A stretch of DNA of 64,000 nucleotides from Trissonchulus latispiculum (lineage: Eukaryota > Nematoda > Enoplea > Enoplida > Ironidae): contig JASAND010030463.1 of assembly GCA_030248195.1 (NCBI GenBank), forward strand, positions 62,001 to 126,000, read 5' to 3'. Below, one piece after another: positions 44,588-55,342 of the stretch. Position numbers and translations under genes: made by a program. How positions within the stretch are numbered: the first letter of the stretch is position 1; each line of letters begins with the position of its first letter. A model generated the notes under the pieces. That model made no database searches. It was not told the DNA's origin and saw only the letters and a list, made by a program, of their open reading frames with translations.

Positions 44588-46144
44588 CTACTGCCCGTGC
44601 CCCGCATTCTCGTTTCCCGTTTCCGGGAAACCTTCATACCGACGTGGACCTACATAACCCCGGCTAATAGAGCGGGGTCTAACCGGCTGTTGTCGTTGAT
44701 TCCTTTGATCCTGCTGGCCTTGTTGCCGTTGCGGCTCCTGTTGATTACGCTGGTCCTGATTCCTTTGCCCTTGGTTCCATTGGTTCTGGTCGTAGCGGCT
44801 CCGGGCAGGAGGGTCACCCTCCTGGCCTCTGTCTCGGTAGTGTCGATGGGTATTACCCCTAGCTTGCTGCTGGCCCTGGTCATGCTGACTCAGGTATTGC
44901 AGGTAGTCTGGGCACTGTTGTTGCCTATGGCCGATCAGACCGCATTGCCAACACCTGCCCATAGGCGCGCGGGGTGGTGGTCGTTCGTCGTTACGTTGGT
45001 AACCCTGGTTACGATTCTGGTTCTGATTCTGGCTTTGCCCTTGAGGCCGCTGTTGGTCCTGCTGGGGTCGCCCCTGGGTGGCGTTATAGCCTCGTGGTCC
45101 CTGGCTCTGGGCACTAAAGACCATAACAGCCTGTTCCTTATCCAGTTCTACCTGTACTGACTCCACGATATGTAGAGCCCTAGTGATCAAGTCGTTCTCC
45201 CGCACATGGGGCCAGAATTGAATGTCGGCCAGTGGAGCCGCCATTCTAGATCGCAAATCCGCCTTCAAACCCCTTTTGAACTGAGCCACTACCTTCTTTT
45301 CCCGATCAAAACCAGGTTCAAACGGAAAGGCTTGCACCGCTAGCAAGCGCAGCGCTGCCATATAATCGTGTGGCTTTTCACGCGGTTCCTGTATCCGGCT
45401 ATAAAACTGCTCTGCATATTGCTCCGTAGTAACAGGCAAGGGTTCGTACAGTTGTCGGATCCTAGTCACTAGGTCCTCGAAAGTGTCCGGTGGACAGGGA
45501 GTCATAGATTCTTTGACCTTGTCATCAAGCAAGGTCCACAGGATTCTATACTTCATGCCGGCAGGCACGTCATGAACCTTTACTGTGGTTTCGAAATTCG
45601 CCAACCAACTAGTAAACTTGATGTTACTCTGTGACCCTTGAAAGGGTTTAACCCCCTTAAAGCCCTTCAGGTATTCACCCAGATGTTTGAAACTCTCGTA
45701 TGAAGAGGGTTCTCGCTGCTCCGAAGTACGTGGTCGTTGCGACCGCTCTCGCCGAGAGGCAGGGTAATCCTGATCCCGTGAATAGCGCCTAGGGCTAGGC
45801 GTTCTACGCACGGGTGACGGGGACTGATAGCCCCGTGATGGGGTTCTAGAAAGCCGCATATCATCTCTCCGCCGGCGGGGTTGCGCCACCGGCGAACCTC
45901 TCACCTGGTCATCAGAGGAATCCAGATCTACAATTGGTGGGACCCGTTGTTGGCTCCCTCTGTGGCTACGGACCGGCTCCGGGCTCGACTGCCGGGCTGG
46001 CTTAGACTGCCCCATTTGGAATGGGGAGCCCCTGCATCCGGGTCCATGTTGGGATTGGGCCACATACGCAATAGCTGCATGCAAACTCGAGGAAAATTCT
46101 GCTCGAGCGCCTCCCATGTTTCTCGCGGGATTTCTGCTATCCAT
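44588..46144 (-). CDS. gag: Ty3/gypsy Gag capsid/nucleocapsid frame, 518 codons
   Basis: It contains a retrotransposon Gag region (about residues 150-330, including FTSWLANFETTVKVHDV and EQFYSRIQEPREKP). It then has a Gln-rich stretch and one CCHC zinc knuckle, CWQCGLIGHRQQQC (about 395-408). The N-terminal 130 residues are Arg/Ser-rich. The frame overlaps the preceding ORF by 217 nt and precedes pol, each time in the -1 frame. The true translation start is uncertain, since it may be reached by frameshifting and not from the Met at 46144. Confidence 0.88.
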   Translation of the reverse strand: MDSRNPARNMGGARAEFSSSLHAAIAYVAQSQHGPGCRGSPFQMGQSKPARQSSPEPVRSHRGSQQRVPPIVDLDSSDDQVRGSPVAQPRRRRDDMRLSRTPSRGYQSPSPVRRTPSPRRYSRDQDYPASRRERSQRPRTSEQREPSSYESFKHLGEYLKGFKGVKPFQGSQSNIKFTSWLANFETTVKVHDVPAGMKYRILWTLLDDKVKESMTPCPPDTFEDLVTRIRQLYEPLPVTTEQYAEQFYSRIQEPREKPHDYMAALRLLAVQAFPFEPGFDREKKVVAQFKRGLKADLRSRMAAPLADIQFWPHVRENDLITRALHIVESVQVELDKEQAVMVFSAQSQGPRGYNATQGRPQQDQQRPQGQSQNQNQNRNQGYQRNDERPPPRAPMGRCWQCGLIGHRQQQCPDYLQYLSQHDQGQQQARGNTHRHYRDRGQEGDPPARSRYDQNQWNQGQRNQDQRNQQEPQRQQGQQDQRNQRQQPVRPRSISRGYVGPRRYEGFPETGNENAGHGQ

Positions 46145-47142
46145 GCTGTAAGCAAGCCTCTTATCACCCCATATTCCTGTTCAGTCAGGCCTCTCACCCG
46201 AAAGAGGCCAGCAGTATCTGGTGTTTGGGGCCGGTGTCGGACCGGTACAGTGGGTTGGTCCCGTAGCGGGACCACCCACGCATCCATGGGTCCTCGCACT
46301 TTCGGTTTCCTATCCGGTTCTTGTTCTGAATCACCGCTATCCGGTCGTTGGCTACTGCTAGCCCGCTTCGGGCGTTTTGACCGTGTGAGGTCAATATGAG
46401 CAGTTGAGCGGAACCGTGGGCCTGACACTGCTGGTTCACTAGGGCCTGCTACCCCCGATTGTCGTGAATTTCCAGTCCCCTCTTGCCGTCGAGGCTTAGG
46501 GCGAGTGAACGGAGGGAATGGTCTCGCTCCTGGTTGCCTGCGTATGATGGAGCTATCCGACCCCAGTCTTGGTCTTTGCTGAAATAAGTTCAATTCCAGT
46601 TGATTTACAAAAGCTCTTAAATCTGATACATCGGACATACCTGGCACCGGTGCTGCTAGCGGATCCCTATCGGGCTCTCTGTTCCGGAGAGTAGAATCAA
46701 TCCGAGCTAGCTTAAGCCGAAGAAACTCCAATTGATCTCTAATACTTGCCTGTTCGTCCCATTCCTCTTCGATAACTTCACCCTGATCGGTGGGTGACAG
46801 GAATTCATCGGTCTTCTGTGAGGCCTCATCCTCTTGTTGGTCATCGTGACCCGGATCCGTGGCTTCTTCGAATAATTCCTCCCTTTTGGAGGCCTTATTT
46901 TTGGCCGAGTCTGATCGCAAGTACGGTCTACTAAGCGTAGCGCTTGTAGAAGCAGGGCCCGCCGAGGCCTGGCTGGATGATGATTGAGTAGAAGAATTTT
47001 TACTCAATGTCGATGGGGGAAACAGTCGTCCAAAACCGTCTGGATTCAAGGGCCGATTATCCATTGCGTCACTTGAAGTGGCCGTATCAGCCGGCTTGGT
47101 CGAAGCCTTAGATGTTTTCACAGGTGAGTGCTGAACGGACAT
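45928..47142 (-). CDS. Ty3/gypsy first ORF, 404 codons, Gag N-terminal-like
   Basis: This is the first frame after the 5' LTR, starting MSVQHSPVKTSKAS. It is Ser/Pro/Arg-rich, with an acidic, probably coiled segment (about 90-150, including EEEWDEQASIRDQLEFLRLKLARID) and a second ordered region near the C-terminus (EQEYGVIRGLLTAWIAEIP). I recognise no conserved domain. By position it would be the N-terminal part of Gag or a separate accessory protein. Confidence 0.75.
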   Translation of the reverse strand: MSVQHSPVKTSKASTKPADTATSSDAMDNRPLNPDGFGRLFPPSTLSKNSSTQSSSSQASAGPASTSATLSRPYLRSDSAKNKASKREELFEEATDPGHDDQQEDEASQKTDEFLSPTDQGEVIEEEWDEQASIRDQLEFLRLKLARIDSTLRNREPDRDPLAAPVPGMSDVSDLRAFVNQLELNLFQQRPRLGSDSSIIRRQPGARPFPPFTRPKPRRQEGTGNSRQSGVAGPSEPAVSGPRFRSTAHIDLTRSKRPKRASSSQRPDSGDSEQEPDRKPKVRGPMDAWVVPLRDQPTVPVRHRPQTPDTAGLFRVRGLTEQEYGVIRGLLTAWIAEIPRETWEALEQNFPRVCMQLLRMWPNPNMDPDAGAPHSKWGSLSQPGSRARSRSVATEGANNGSHQL

Positions 47143-47428
47143 TTATATAAGAGTCGAAGAAAAAATTACACGAAATAGAGATTCAACAATTAAACACGTA
47201 CAAGTAAAATAGAAATGCAAGTTAAAACAAAACACTGAATTAATTAGAAGAGCAACCGTATTAAAAGGCACTACAAAAATACTAGGAGATCAAATCCGAG
47301 AAACAAAACAAAGAAGAAGGAAAACAAATGACAAGACTACTATGACAAAAGGAGAAAAGCAGAGTACAAAAATAAACTAGGACAAACGAGGATAAATAAA
47401 AGAAAAAGGTCGAGGACTGGCAGCCTAA

Positions 47429-48608
47429 TGTAAAGTTGGAAGTGTAGGGGCAACCAAACTTTACGGGTGGAAACTGTGCGCGTATGGAAACGACGAACCT
47501 GGAGGAGACTTATGTTCCAGTCGACCTGGGCAGATCTCGCTAAGAAACTAAATAAGCCTAACAAACTACCAAACAAACTGACTAAAGGGACGAACGACTG
47601 TCTTACTACTGGACTACTAAGGAACTTCGATTAAATTAAATACACGCTCAGTGAATAATTAGCCTACCTGGGTCAAGAAATAACTCAGAGATCTACCTAC
47701 CGACTATACAATACTAATAAAACCTAACTAAAACTCCCTAATGGCTCAGCTACTGAGACCACATTTAATAAGAAATAGACAAAGGGAGAGACTCCCGAAA
47801 ATGACACAAAAGAATAAATTTTGACAATAGAACAATCATCGGTAGAGTTTACAGAGCACAGAAGATTTTAAACAATTATAGCTCTCACAAACAGATGTCT
47901 TCAAATAGGACAAAGATAAGTTTTAAAACACAGTTACAAAATAATTTATAAACCTAGATTCAACTCAGAAATAATTTAGACCCATCAAAAATAGCTGCTA
48001 ACCCTAGTAATACTACACTAAGCCGTCGCGGCTACTCAATTCCGAAGGTGTGACATATTAAAACCCCTTTTCTAAAATAAACAACCATATTAGATACTGA
48101 TTAAAAAGAAAGTAAAAACTCAGAAAGGCGCTGCTCATAAATTTTGGTCGACCCACGAGGTCGCCTCGGAGTCTAGTATAAAAAGAAATAAACTAAAATC
48201 AATACTTACGATGACCCAAGACAGGCTCCAAATTGAAAGCAATGGCTAGGCACACACTACGAAAAATAACGGCCGCACGCTAAGAGACAAAAGTTAAGAC
48301 TGACTGGTTTTTAAAGAGAAGTCTGAGAGAGATGCCTAGTGAATTTTGATTGGCTGAATTTGAGACCCTCTTGCAGACCCGACTATGCGCTTCCACAAGT
48401 CTAGCTCAGCAGCGCCACCTAGTCGCTAAGTGGGCTGAATAAAACATAGCGCATTTCAACATAATAAAACGAACGCTTTTAGCTAATTTCAACCCAAATT
48501 TATACAACACATATTTCTCATCAAAAACACCACTCCTACTAAAATTTCACATTAAACTAACCTCACTAAAATTACACACAACTCACACATTACATCACAC
48601 ACATTACA
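47429..48608 (-). repeat. 5' LTR of the Ty3/gypsy element
   Basis: It matches 37049-38208. The shared blocks include 'gaccctcttgcagacccgac' and 'taagtgggctgaataaaaca'. It ends near 'acacattaca' at 48608. Possible weak similarity beyond both copies ('ccccctcagca' against 'cccccttagca') leaves the outer end open by up to about 120 bp. Confidence 0.8.
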
Positions 48609-48903
48609 TAGGATAACGTTGGGGGAATGGGGGGTGCAGACCCCCCTAGACCGACAAAAAACGGGAAAACCCCCTCAGCAAAAAGGAAACAAGTTACCCC
48701 TTAAAAGGGGAATAATACCGCCGTAGAGTTTGGGATTTATGTGTTCAACGTTTTGTTTGTTTTCATCATACTGTTCTAGTGTACGGTGACGTTAGCTTTT
48801 GACTAGTTTCAACTCCTCGACATTTACCGTTTCTGTGACAAAAGAACGGGAGTATTTTATTAAAATTTGCCACTGCCAATCGTGAAACTAAAATTATACC
48901 GGA

Positions 48904-48968
48904 AGAAGGATTCGATCTGTGTCCGGAACAGTACCAAGCGGACACCCTAGCCACTACACTACTCTGAC
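48904..48968 (-). repeat. tRNA-like sequence, probable SINE head
   Basis: On the minus strand, 'tagtgtagtggctagggtg' resembles a Pol III A box and 'agatcgaatcc' a B box, about 35 nt apart. This is the usual head of tRNA-derived SINEs. Flanking stems do not form a full acceptor arm, so I do not call a functional tRNA. It lies just outside the retrotransposon. Confidence 0.5.
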
Positions 48969-49914
48969 TATAGCGTTTTGATCGAGTAAACTGCGAGAGA
49001 GAAAGTTACTATTTATCTATATATGTTTATTTTAAACAATTTATTTTATCTAAATTCTGAAGCAAAGCAAACACTAATGAAATAAATACAGTGCAAGCGC
49101 AAAATCAGTCTTTGCACACGAAAATTGTAACATCAGTTTTAGCGATTTATTGATCTGTTAAACCTCTGCCAATCAAGTTACAGGCAAATAACGCCCGATT
49201 TCCGGTAATATGAGAAAAGGCAGAGAGTGATCGTGTGCAAAACAATTTACGGGGCGTTGAAAATTAACTAAATTGACTGTAATGATGCTCAAAAAATTGC
49301 AAAATCGTAGAAAAATTGTTGGGCAAAAAATCTGCGTAACAGGGACATGTGTTGATGATAGGACGGAAATCCTCCGCGCCAAGGAATTTACATGCAAAAC
49401 ATAGGAATTCAGATGGGTCAACCCATTACAAGTACCTTTACCCTTTACCGTCAACCCATTACAAGTACCAATACAAGTACCCATTACCGCCTCCGGCGGT
49501 ATAAAAAAAGGGCAGACCCGCTCGTCCAGAAAGGAAAAAAGGGTACATCTCTCGGCGACTTTTGCCTAAACAATTTCTTAAAATCGCTAAAAATTGTCAT
49601 TTTTTACTATTTTTTTGTCAAAAACGTTAAAAATGCTCAATTTTTACTAATTTAGGGGCAGACCCCCTTAATATTTTGGAATTTTTCAGGGGTAGACCCC
49701 CCCTGAATCGGACCCCGTGTTAATGTATGGCCGCAGAGAGGCATAAAAATCTTCTGTAGTCTCCGCGGCCACAAAACTGACAGCTTCAGCAGTCGCACTC
49801 CTTCACCTTACCAATATTTTAGTTAACGTCTATATATTTTTAATTAATTAATTTTAATTTAATTTTTATGGTTAACTGTTAATATATTCAGAAAAAAGGT
49901 GGAATAGGAGGTAC

Positions 49915-51671
49915 CTGTAGGGCCAGTTGGACCCATTGATTGAGAAGAATTGGCACAAGAAAGGAGACCCAGGCCCTGGTTCCCCGACCACGATCAGCCG
50001 TATCGCCGATCAACAAGGAAATGTTGGTATACTGAGATTCATCCAGCCCTATTCTAAGGCCCAATTCAACCACACGGTCGTAAGGGCCGACTACGGCAAA
50101 GAGATAGCCACCTGAAAAAGAAATATGTTCAAAGAGAAAACTAAAGGCCGGTTCACACTGATGCCTTAAAACTCAGTTTTAAGGTTTTAAGGTTTTAAGT
50201 TTTAAGCGACGGTGTTCACACTGAGTTTTAAGTTTTTAGTTTTAAGTTTTAAAAGCTCCTTAAAACTTAAAACTGGACTTGAAAATTGTTCAAGTCTTAA
50301 AACTAGTTTTAAGGATTTTAGTGCAGAACATAGCGTATTGATTGACAGCTAGAGCAATCCTGCCCTGTTAAAACTTAAAACTGGCAGTCCAGTGTGAATC
50401 AATCCTTGCTAAAACTAAATTTCTTAAAACTAAAAACGTTAAAACTTAAAACCTTAAAACTTAAAACTTCCGCAGTGTGAACAAAGCTTAAGTGTTCAAA
50501 TGTGAGACGACCATAGTTCAGCATTGGCAACAATATTATTTGAAAGTAATATTACAATAATAGTTGACGATGGTTTCTTGGTGATCTAATAAGCCTTGTG
50601 AAGCGAGCTGAATGAAAAGATTTAATGTTGATTCACATCACAACCCTTTTATATGCTTACTTTTTATATTCTTTTTCTTCATATTTATTATTATTTCTAT
50701 ATTCAATTCAGTTTGATATCCGTTCTTCAAAACCAGATTTTTGATATCAAATTTTATGCGTTTCAGAAGCATCTAAATTCCGATTGAATTTTGAAGTAGC
50801 TGAGAAGGTGAACTGGGACTCACTCTATAAATTCTCATCTCTTAAATCTACAAATTAACAAAATCGCATTACATTCAATTATTTTACTTGAACTGACCTG
50901 AATTGGTGTCAAGTCGAATCGTAGCTAAGATTGAAAATTTATCAAAAAATCTTTGCGGCATAAACAGTCTGTATGGTACGACAATATTATGACCGTGCAT
51001 GAATTTAAAGGCAGGTAGTCCGTCTCGGCCGGGGGTTGCGATCACATGACGTCGGTCCGGGGCAGTTGATAAGGCAGCCAGAAGATCAACTTCCGTTTCT
51101 GTGTCTAAAATTAAAGGTTACTTGATTTTGCTAAATTAAGGTAAAAAAAGTTGTGAAATTGAATTGACGAAATATTATATTGACGATTTCGGAGATTCGC
51201 TCGAAAATGTTCTATTCCAAACATTGAATGCCTTTCTAACCAACTTTCAGACTGCTTTGTAGTTAGTGATGTTTCGGTATGTTTCAGTCACTGAAACTGA
51301 AACTGAAACTATTTTGAGAAGATACCTGAAACCGAAATTGCAACTTTTTAGGCTGTCGACTGAAACTGAAACTGAACCTAGAATCGGCTACTGAAACAAC
51401 ACTATTTGCAGTTCAGGTTTTATTCAAGACAATACTAAAAATTCAAATTGAACCCGCTTAACTCTACATTTAATTTAGACATACTTTATACTAATTATTT
51501 AAATATATACAAATTAATACGAATTTATAATAGTTCACGTTAACGTTAAAGTTAATAGTTAACCTTATTCTTACCTCCAGGATACTGAACCACCTGGGAC
51601 CACACGGCATTCATACAAGCAAAAAGAAAACAGCAATCAACACAGCGTTCCCTGATCGCCCGTCGTCGCAT
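49915..51671 (-). CDS. TSPN-domain protein, collagen XV/XVIII-like, first three coding exons
   Basis: Coding exons on the minus strand are 51671-51575 (ATG at 51671), 51104-50898 and 50111-49915. All splice sites are GT..AG and phases run 1, 1, 0 without a break (167 codons). Residues 1-25 or so form a signal peptide (CCFLFACMNAVWS before QVVQYPG). The rest reads as a thrombospondin N-terminal-like laminin-G fold, with FFDKFSILATIRLD, GGYLFAVVGPYDRVVELGL, NISLLIGD and NQWVQLAL. It is closest in pattern to collagen XVIII/XV. The domain is incomplete at the last exon, and I find no further exon or Gly-X-Y repeat to the left. It is either a 5' gene part followed by a very long intron holding the Ty3 element, or a truncated copy. 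Confidence 0.78.
50147..50480. mobile_element. TIR MITE built from TTTTAAG repeats
   Basis: The left end 'ggccggttcacactg' and right end 'cagtgtgaacaaagctt' are inverted. The interior is made of 'ttttaag' units in one orientation, then 'cttaaaa' in the other. It lies in the intron between the second and third TSPN exons. The terminus resembles those of PIF/Harbinger MITEs, an uncertain assignment. Confidence 0.65.
51285..51405. repeat. 'ctgaaa' short-repeat cluster
   Basis: Repeated 'actgaaactgaaactgaa' blocks lie in the first intron of the TSPN gene. Confidence 0.7.
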
Positions 51672-54600
51672 TATTAGGTACTTTGTGGTGGTAATGAAGA
51701 TTTACATGGCAACAAGTTGAACAGGGATAGATAATTCAATCTTGAACTTAACTCATATTAGACACCTAGAAAGTGTGTATTTCCTAATGTTAGCAACAAG
51801 TCGCTCTGTCTAGCAATGAAATGAATTACAAATAGCATAAACCTAAAGACTGACATGGTACAGAATCCATTACCAATTCTAAGGTGTTGCCAGCCTATTA
51901 TTTGAGGTCTCAATTGGCTATTACGCTAGCCTTAGTTATAACCTAACAATTTGGCTGGTTCATAGGAAGAAAAAATATGCTGTGTCAGAAAATTTTTGGC
52001 ATAGTAAAGGCTGGAACTGGACACTTAGACAAAAGTAAACACTCAGCTTAGTCTGGTGGTCGTAAAATATTTTATGTAGGAAATTTTAGAATGCTCCAAA
52101 ACACTTTTTTACCAACGTATGTCTATTGGGCTTGCCTCATAAAAATTTCCGCCCTCCCAACTTTTAATGGCCCCATCAATTTTCGAAATTTGTGCCTTTC
52201 AAAAATCTCGACCATATTAACTATCACTTGAAGTTAGATGGGATGGACTCCATGTAATGTTTGACCAGTCACTAATGGGTAGAAAATTGATGCGAACCCC
52301 CACTTGATGCTTAACAACTGATTTCAAGAAGATATTTACGGATTCTTGATTTGTATATTATAATCTGTAGCAGATGGTATAACTTTAGACAACTTCTGTC
52401 ATAATTCACGGTTGGGTTGGGTTCAACCTTAAACTGTACTAGGTAACAGATTTTTATAGTAAAGTTTTATATCTGTAAAATATTACACCTGGGAAATGCC
52501 TCCGACTTGTTTTTGTATGTCAAACCTCGGTCAAAACAAACCGTCGAAGCCAAAGGGACACTTACGAAAAGGAAACAATTTGTCTTACAGTTGTCCTGCA
52601 AGTACAACGATCATTAATCATTTACCTTTGTTACTTTACTCAACAATATATAAAGCTGCATATGTCATAAATGTCATTATGTTATTGTGTTATAATATTG
52701 TAAGCATAAGCAACAAAATCATGCCTTCTTAAAAGCCATAAAAAGTTACACCTAGTAGGAAGTATTAGACTGTTTAACAATAAAACTTTGCTTACATTAG
52801 AAAATATTATGTGCACGTTTACAGTGGACGAAAGCGACTCAGTGTGAAACGAAATTTTCAAATTGACTAACAACATGACGTGAACTGTGATTGTAAGTTG
52901 AGTTTGATTAGGTACTTTCAGCAAAAATTTTCCCCACAAAAAGATGCCATTTTCACACTTTCTGAAAGAATTTTCAGAAATACGGTTCGTGTAAAGTTGC
53001 GTAAAGTTTGCATAAAGCGCTGCATCTGATTCTCTATGGACTAATATCTAAAAGTGAATGAATGAAAAAGACATCGAGTGCAGAACGACTGTTCAAGCAT
53101 TATTTTCATCGTTTCCAGCATTCTGATTTTATTTTTTAATATGCTGCTGTTCTGTAAGGAACGGTTAAATTAAAAGCTGATTTAATAAAATTACTTCAGT
53201 TAACTTCAATAAAATGTTGAATTTATAGTTTAAGCTGTAATAAACAGACTTTTTAAACTAGACAACTTGTCCCAGCTCATTCAAAGCTTCCGTCTGTTCT
53301 GCGTGGTAAACCATACCTTTGTGACAAACAGCAAACCTTAAATTGTAGTTAGAACTTAATTCAGAAACTTGAGGTACAAAGTTTTCTGGAAAAATGTTTG
53401 GTCAAAAGTAGTTCATCCGCTTAGTTTATCAAAAATTACCTCAAAACTAAAGCTGGCAGAAATAATCCATAGCCGTATAGAGCTGGTTTATGGTTTGAGG
53501 CCCCATGAAGGGAATTCGGGCGTGAAAAGTGGCGAGGACGTATTCTGGGGGCTCTATCAAGACTGAACCCCATTAAATTGCCAAATAAAGGACCTCTGAA
53601 ACTTCTTGAGACCTCTGCCTTTCTCCCTATAAACAGAGAAATTTCCAAAGGAAATGTCACTACAAATGCTGGTACGTAGTCGGGACTTTGAAATTTCTGA
53701 CCTTTTGTGGTTTTCTGGCTTTCAAGAAACCGTTTTAAGTCAATCCTGTAACAGTGTTTGTTTAGAATATACATGAGCAAAAAATTAATTAATACAGTGC
53801 GGTCAATTGGTATGTAATTAGCTCCAGAGTTCACATATACATTATCACTTACTTAGGGATCATCAGGAGTACATAATTGTAAGAGTAGGATACTAGGCAA
53901 GCTCTCTGTTACCAGAGCAAAGACTATGATCTGCTCGCTAATGGCTGATCCTCCGCAAGTCAGACCCATCACTTCAAAAAAATTCGTACGCTTGTGTTCT
54001 AAAACTTGAAGCAGGCATAAGATTCTCTAACACAACTCTAACTGTGTTTTCGAGCTTAAGCGCATACCGCTGCAGTGCTACATTGCTACAGTGCTACAGT
54101 GCTACAGCGCTACAGTACCGCTCGAAACTACGTAAGTGTTCTTGAAATTTATTTCAAAGCTAGAATCAAACCATAGATTTAAGCTTTAGACCTTTAAACA
54201 TTTAGACATTTAAGCTTTTAACCAAAAAACCTTGAGCTTTAGAAGGATTAGCGTGAAGCACTGCGTATAACCCGGAGTCAGTTTCAGCATCTTGAAGTTA
54301 TCACGGCCTCAAATGAATCTTCAAGGTCACTTAATTTCGGGCGGTACTTAAATATGGAGCGAGTGAGCGTATCCCCGTTTCCACCAGGTACTGGTTTTTG
54401 CTCTGACAGGGAGTGTGCCAAGTGGCATACTCTTATGTCTTATCATTTCTCTTGGTATCATGAAAAGACAACATTAATCAGCCATTCAGCCATCAGTATT
54501 AAACAAATATTATTCAGCATTCATTAAATAAAAATTGGGCCTTCGTTCTTCGACGGATTCCCAATAACACATCATCTGCCCCATCAATGATCCTTGATTT

Positions 54601-55076
54601 CTGCTTCGTCTAAGAAATGCTTTAAAACAACCAACACGCATGTGCCGGGTGACCTATGTATTTAATTTAGCCCGCAGAGACCTTAGACAGGATAATTTTG
54701 CCTTTGCAGCTTTTACTTCACCATTTTAATCTTATGCGTCTTTCACCGATCCATGTAGCAAGTTCTATTAATATCCTGAGTAGCTTACAAAAACACAATG
54801 CTTTCCTTAGTCACAGTTCAACTTTTTCATGAGACTTGTTCCACCCACTGTCAAGCGCAGTTTTCCGATTCGACATTTGGTCAGAGAAAAAAAGCTGATC
54901 AATTAACTGCTGTAGAAATGTCAAAAAGTCCCTGGGATCTAATTAATTACCTCCTTTGTCGAATAATTATTTCTGTTCAAGATAATACTTTGAAGTAGGC
55001 ATAACATTTCAATTTCTTACAACGCAGAGTCCTTTTCCTGCTACCCGCTGCTCAAGATAAGTCGAAAATTAAAGTC
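51672..55076. other. Gene-poor stretch upstream of TSPN gene
   Basis: No convincing coding exon was found. The short frames near 53369-53834 overlap on opposite strands and lack codon structure. At 53867 'ggagtacataattgtaagag' and 'aagctctctgtta' resemble the terminus and inner part of the CAAGAGTACAT element, so a decayed copy may be present. About 54071-54120 has tandem 'gctacagt' units. The TSPN gene promoter should lie just above 51672. Confidence 0.4.
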
Positions 55077-55082
55077 TATAAA
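55077..55082 (+). promoter_or_regulatory. TATA box of small secreted peptide gene
   Basis: TATAAA lies 39 bp before the ATG of the small gene that follows. This would place the transcript start only about 10-15 nt upstream of the start codon. Confidence 0.45.
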
Positions 55083-55120
55083 GAGATCAAAATATCTTCA
55101 TTTTCATTAGCTTAAATATC

Positions 55121-55291
55121 ATGTCGCTAAAACTGTTCCTTATCCTTCTACTGTGCTTTATAACCACGATTTATGGTAAAATAGTTTTGCCGCGATATCT
55201 CCAATTTGTCCATGCCAAGATTATGCGGATGAGCGATGAGGAGTTGGAGAAGGCATTTGCGCCGCACGGTGGAGTGGTTTTTGTCAAATGA
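55121..55291 (+). CDS. Small secreted peptide, 56 residues, single exon
   Basis: The ATG at 55121 opens a 56-codon frame to TGA at 55289-55291. Residues 1-19 (MSLKLFLILLLCFITTIYG) are a textbook signal peptide with a small residue at the cleavage site. The mature part would be about 37 residues, starting KIVLPRYLQ, with an acidic helix-like segment MSDEELEKAF and no cysteine. A TATA box lies 39 bp upstream and AATAAA 46 bp downstream (55337-55342), so a compact complete transcription unit is present. I do not recognise the family. It could be a neuropeptide-like or secreted effector-type peptide, but function is unknown. Confidence 0.6.
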   Translation: MSLKLFLILLLCFITTIYGKIVLPRYLQFVHAKIMRMSDEELEKAFAPHGGVVFVK

Positions 55292-55342
55292 GAAAGTGTC
55301 AGACAAAGGCGCTGGATTTTATGGGATACAAACAAGAATAAA

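Larger units (their letters stand above)
37049..48608 (-). mobile_element. Ty3/gypsy LTR retrotransposon, about 11.6 kb
   Basis: Two direct repeats of about 1.16-1.18 kb bracket two overlapping gag-region frames and a pol frame, all on the minus strand. Transcription runs from the right-hand LTR to the left-hand one. Pol order is protease, reverse transcriptase, RNase H, integrase, as in Ty3/gypsy (Metaviridae). No envelope-like frame is seen between pol and the 3' LTR (38209-38696). I find no clear primer-binding site starting TGG beside the 5' LTR, and no flanking target duplication. Confidence 0.92.

Noticed and set aside
43841..44657. Plus-strand frames of up to 233 codons across the Ty3 pol N-terminus
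   Set aside because: They are antisense shadows of the pol frame, which has clear protease, RT and integrase motifs on the minus strand.
44561..45160. 199-codon Leu-rich plus-strand frame resembling a membrane protein
   Set aside because: It is the antisense of the Gln-rich part of Gag. Gln codons read backwards as Leu.
47400..47428. Primer-binding site next to the 5' LTR
   Set aside because: The sequence on the element's sense strand starts TTAGGCTGCC. It lacks the usual TGG, and I could not match it to a tRNA 3' end.
48904..48968. Functional tRNA gene
   Set aside because: A and B box-like motifs are present but there is no matching acceptor stem or clear anticodon arm. It is more likely a SINE head.
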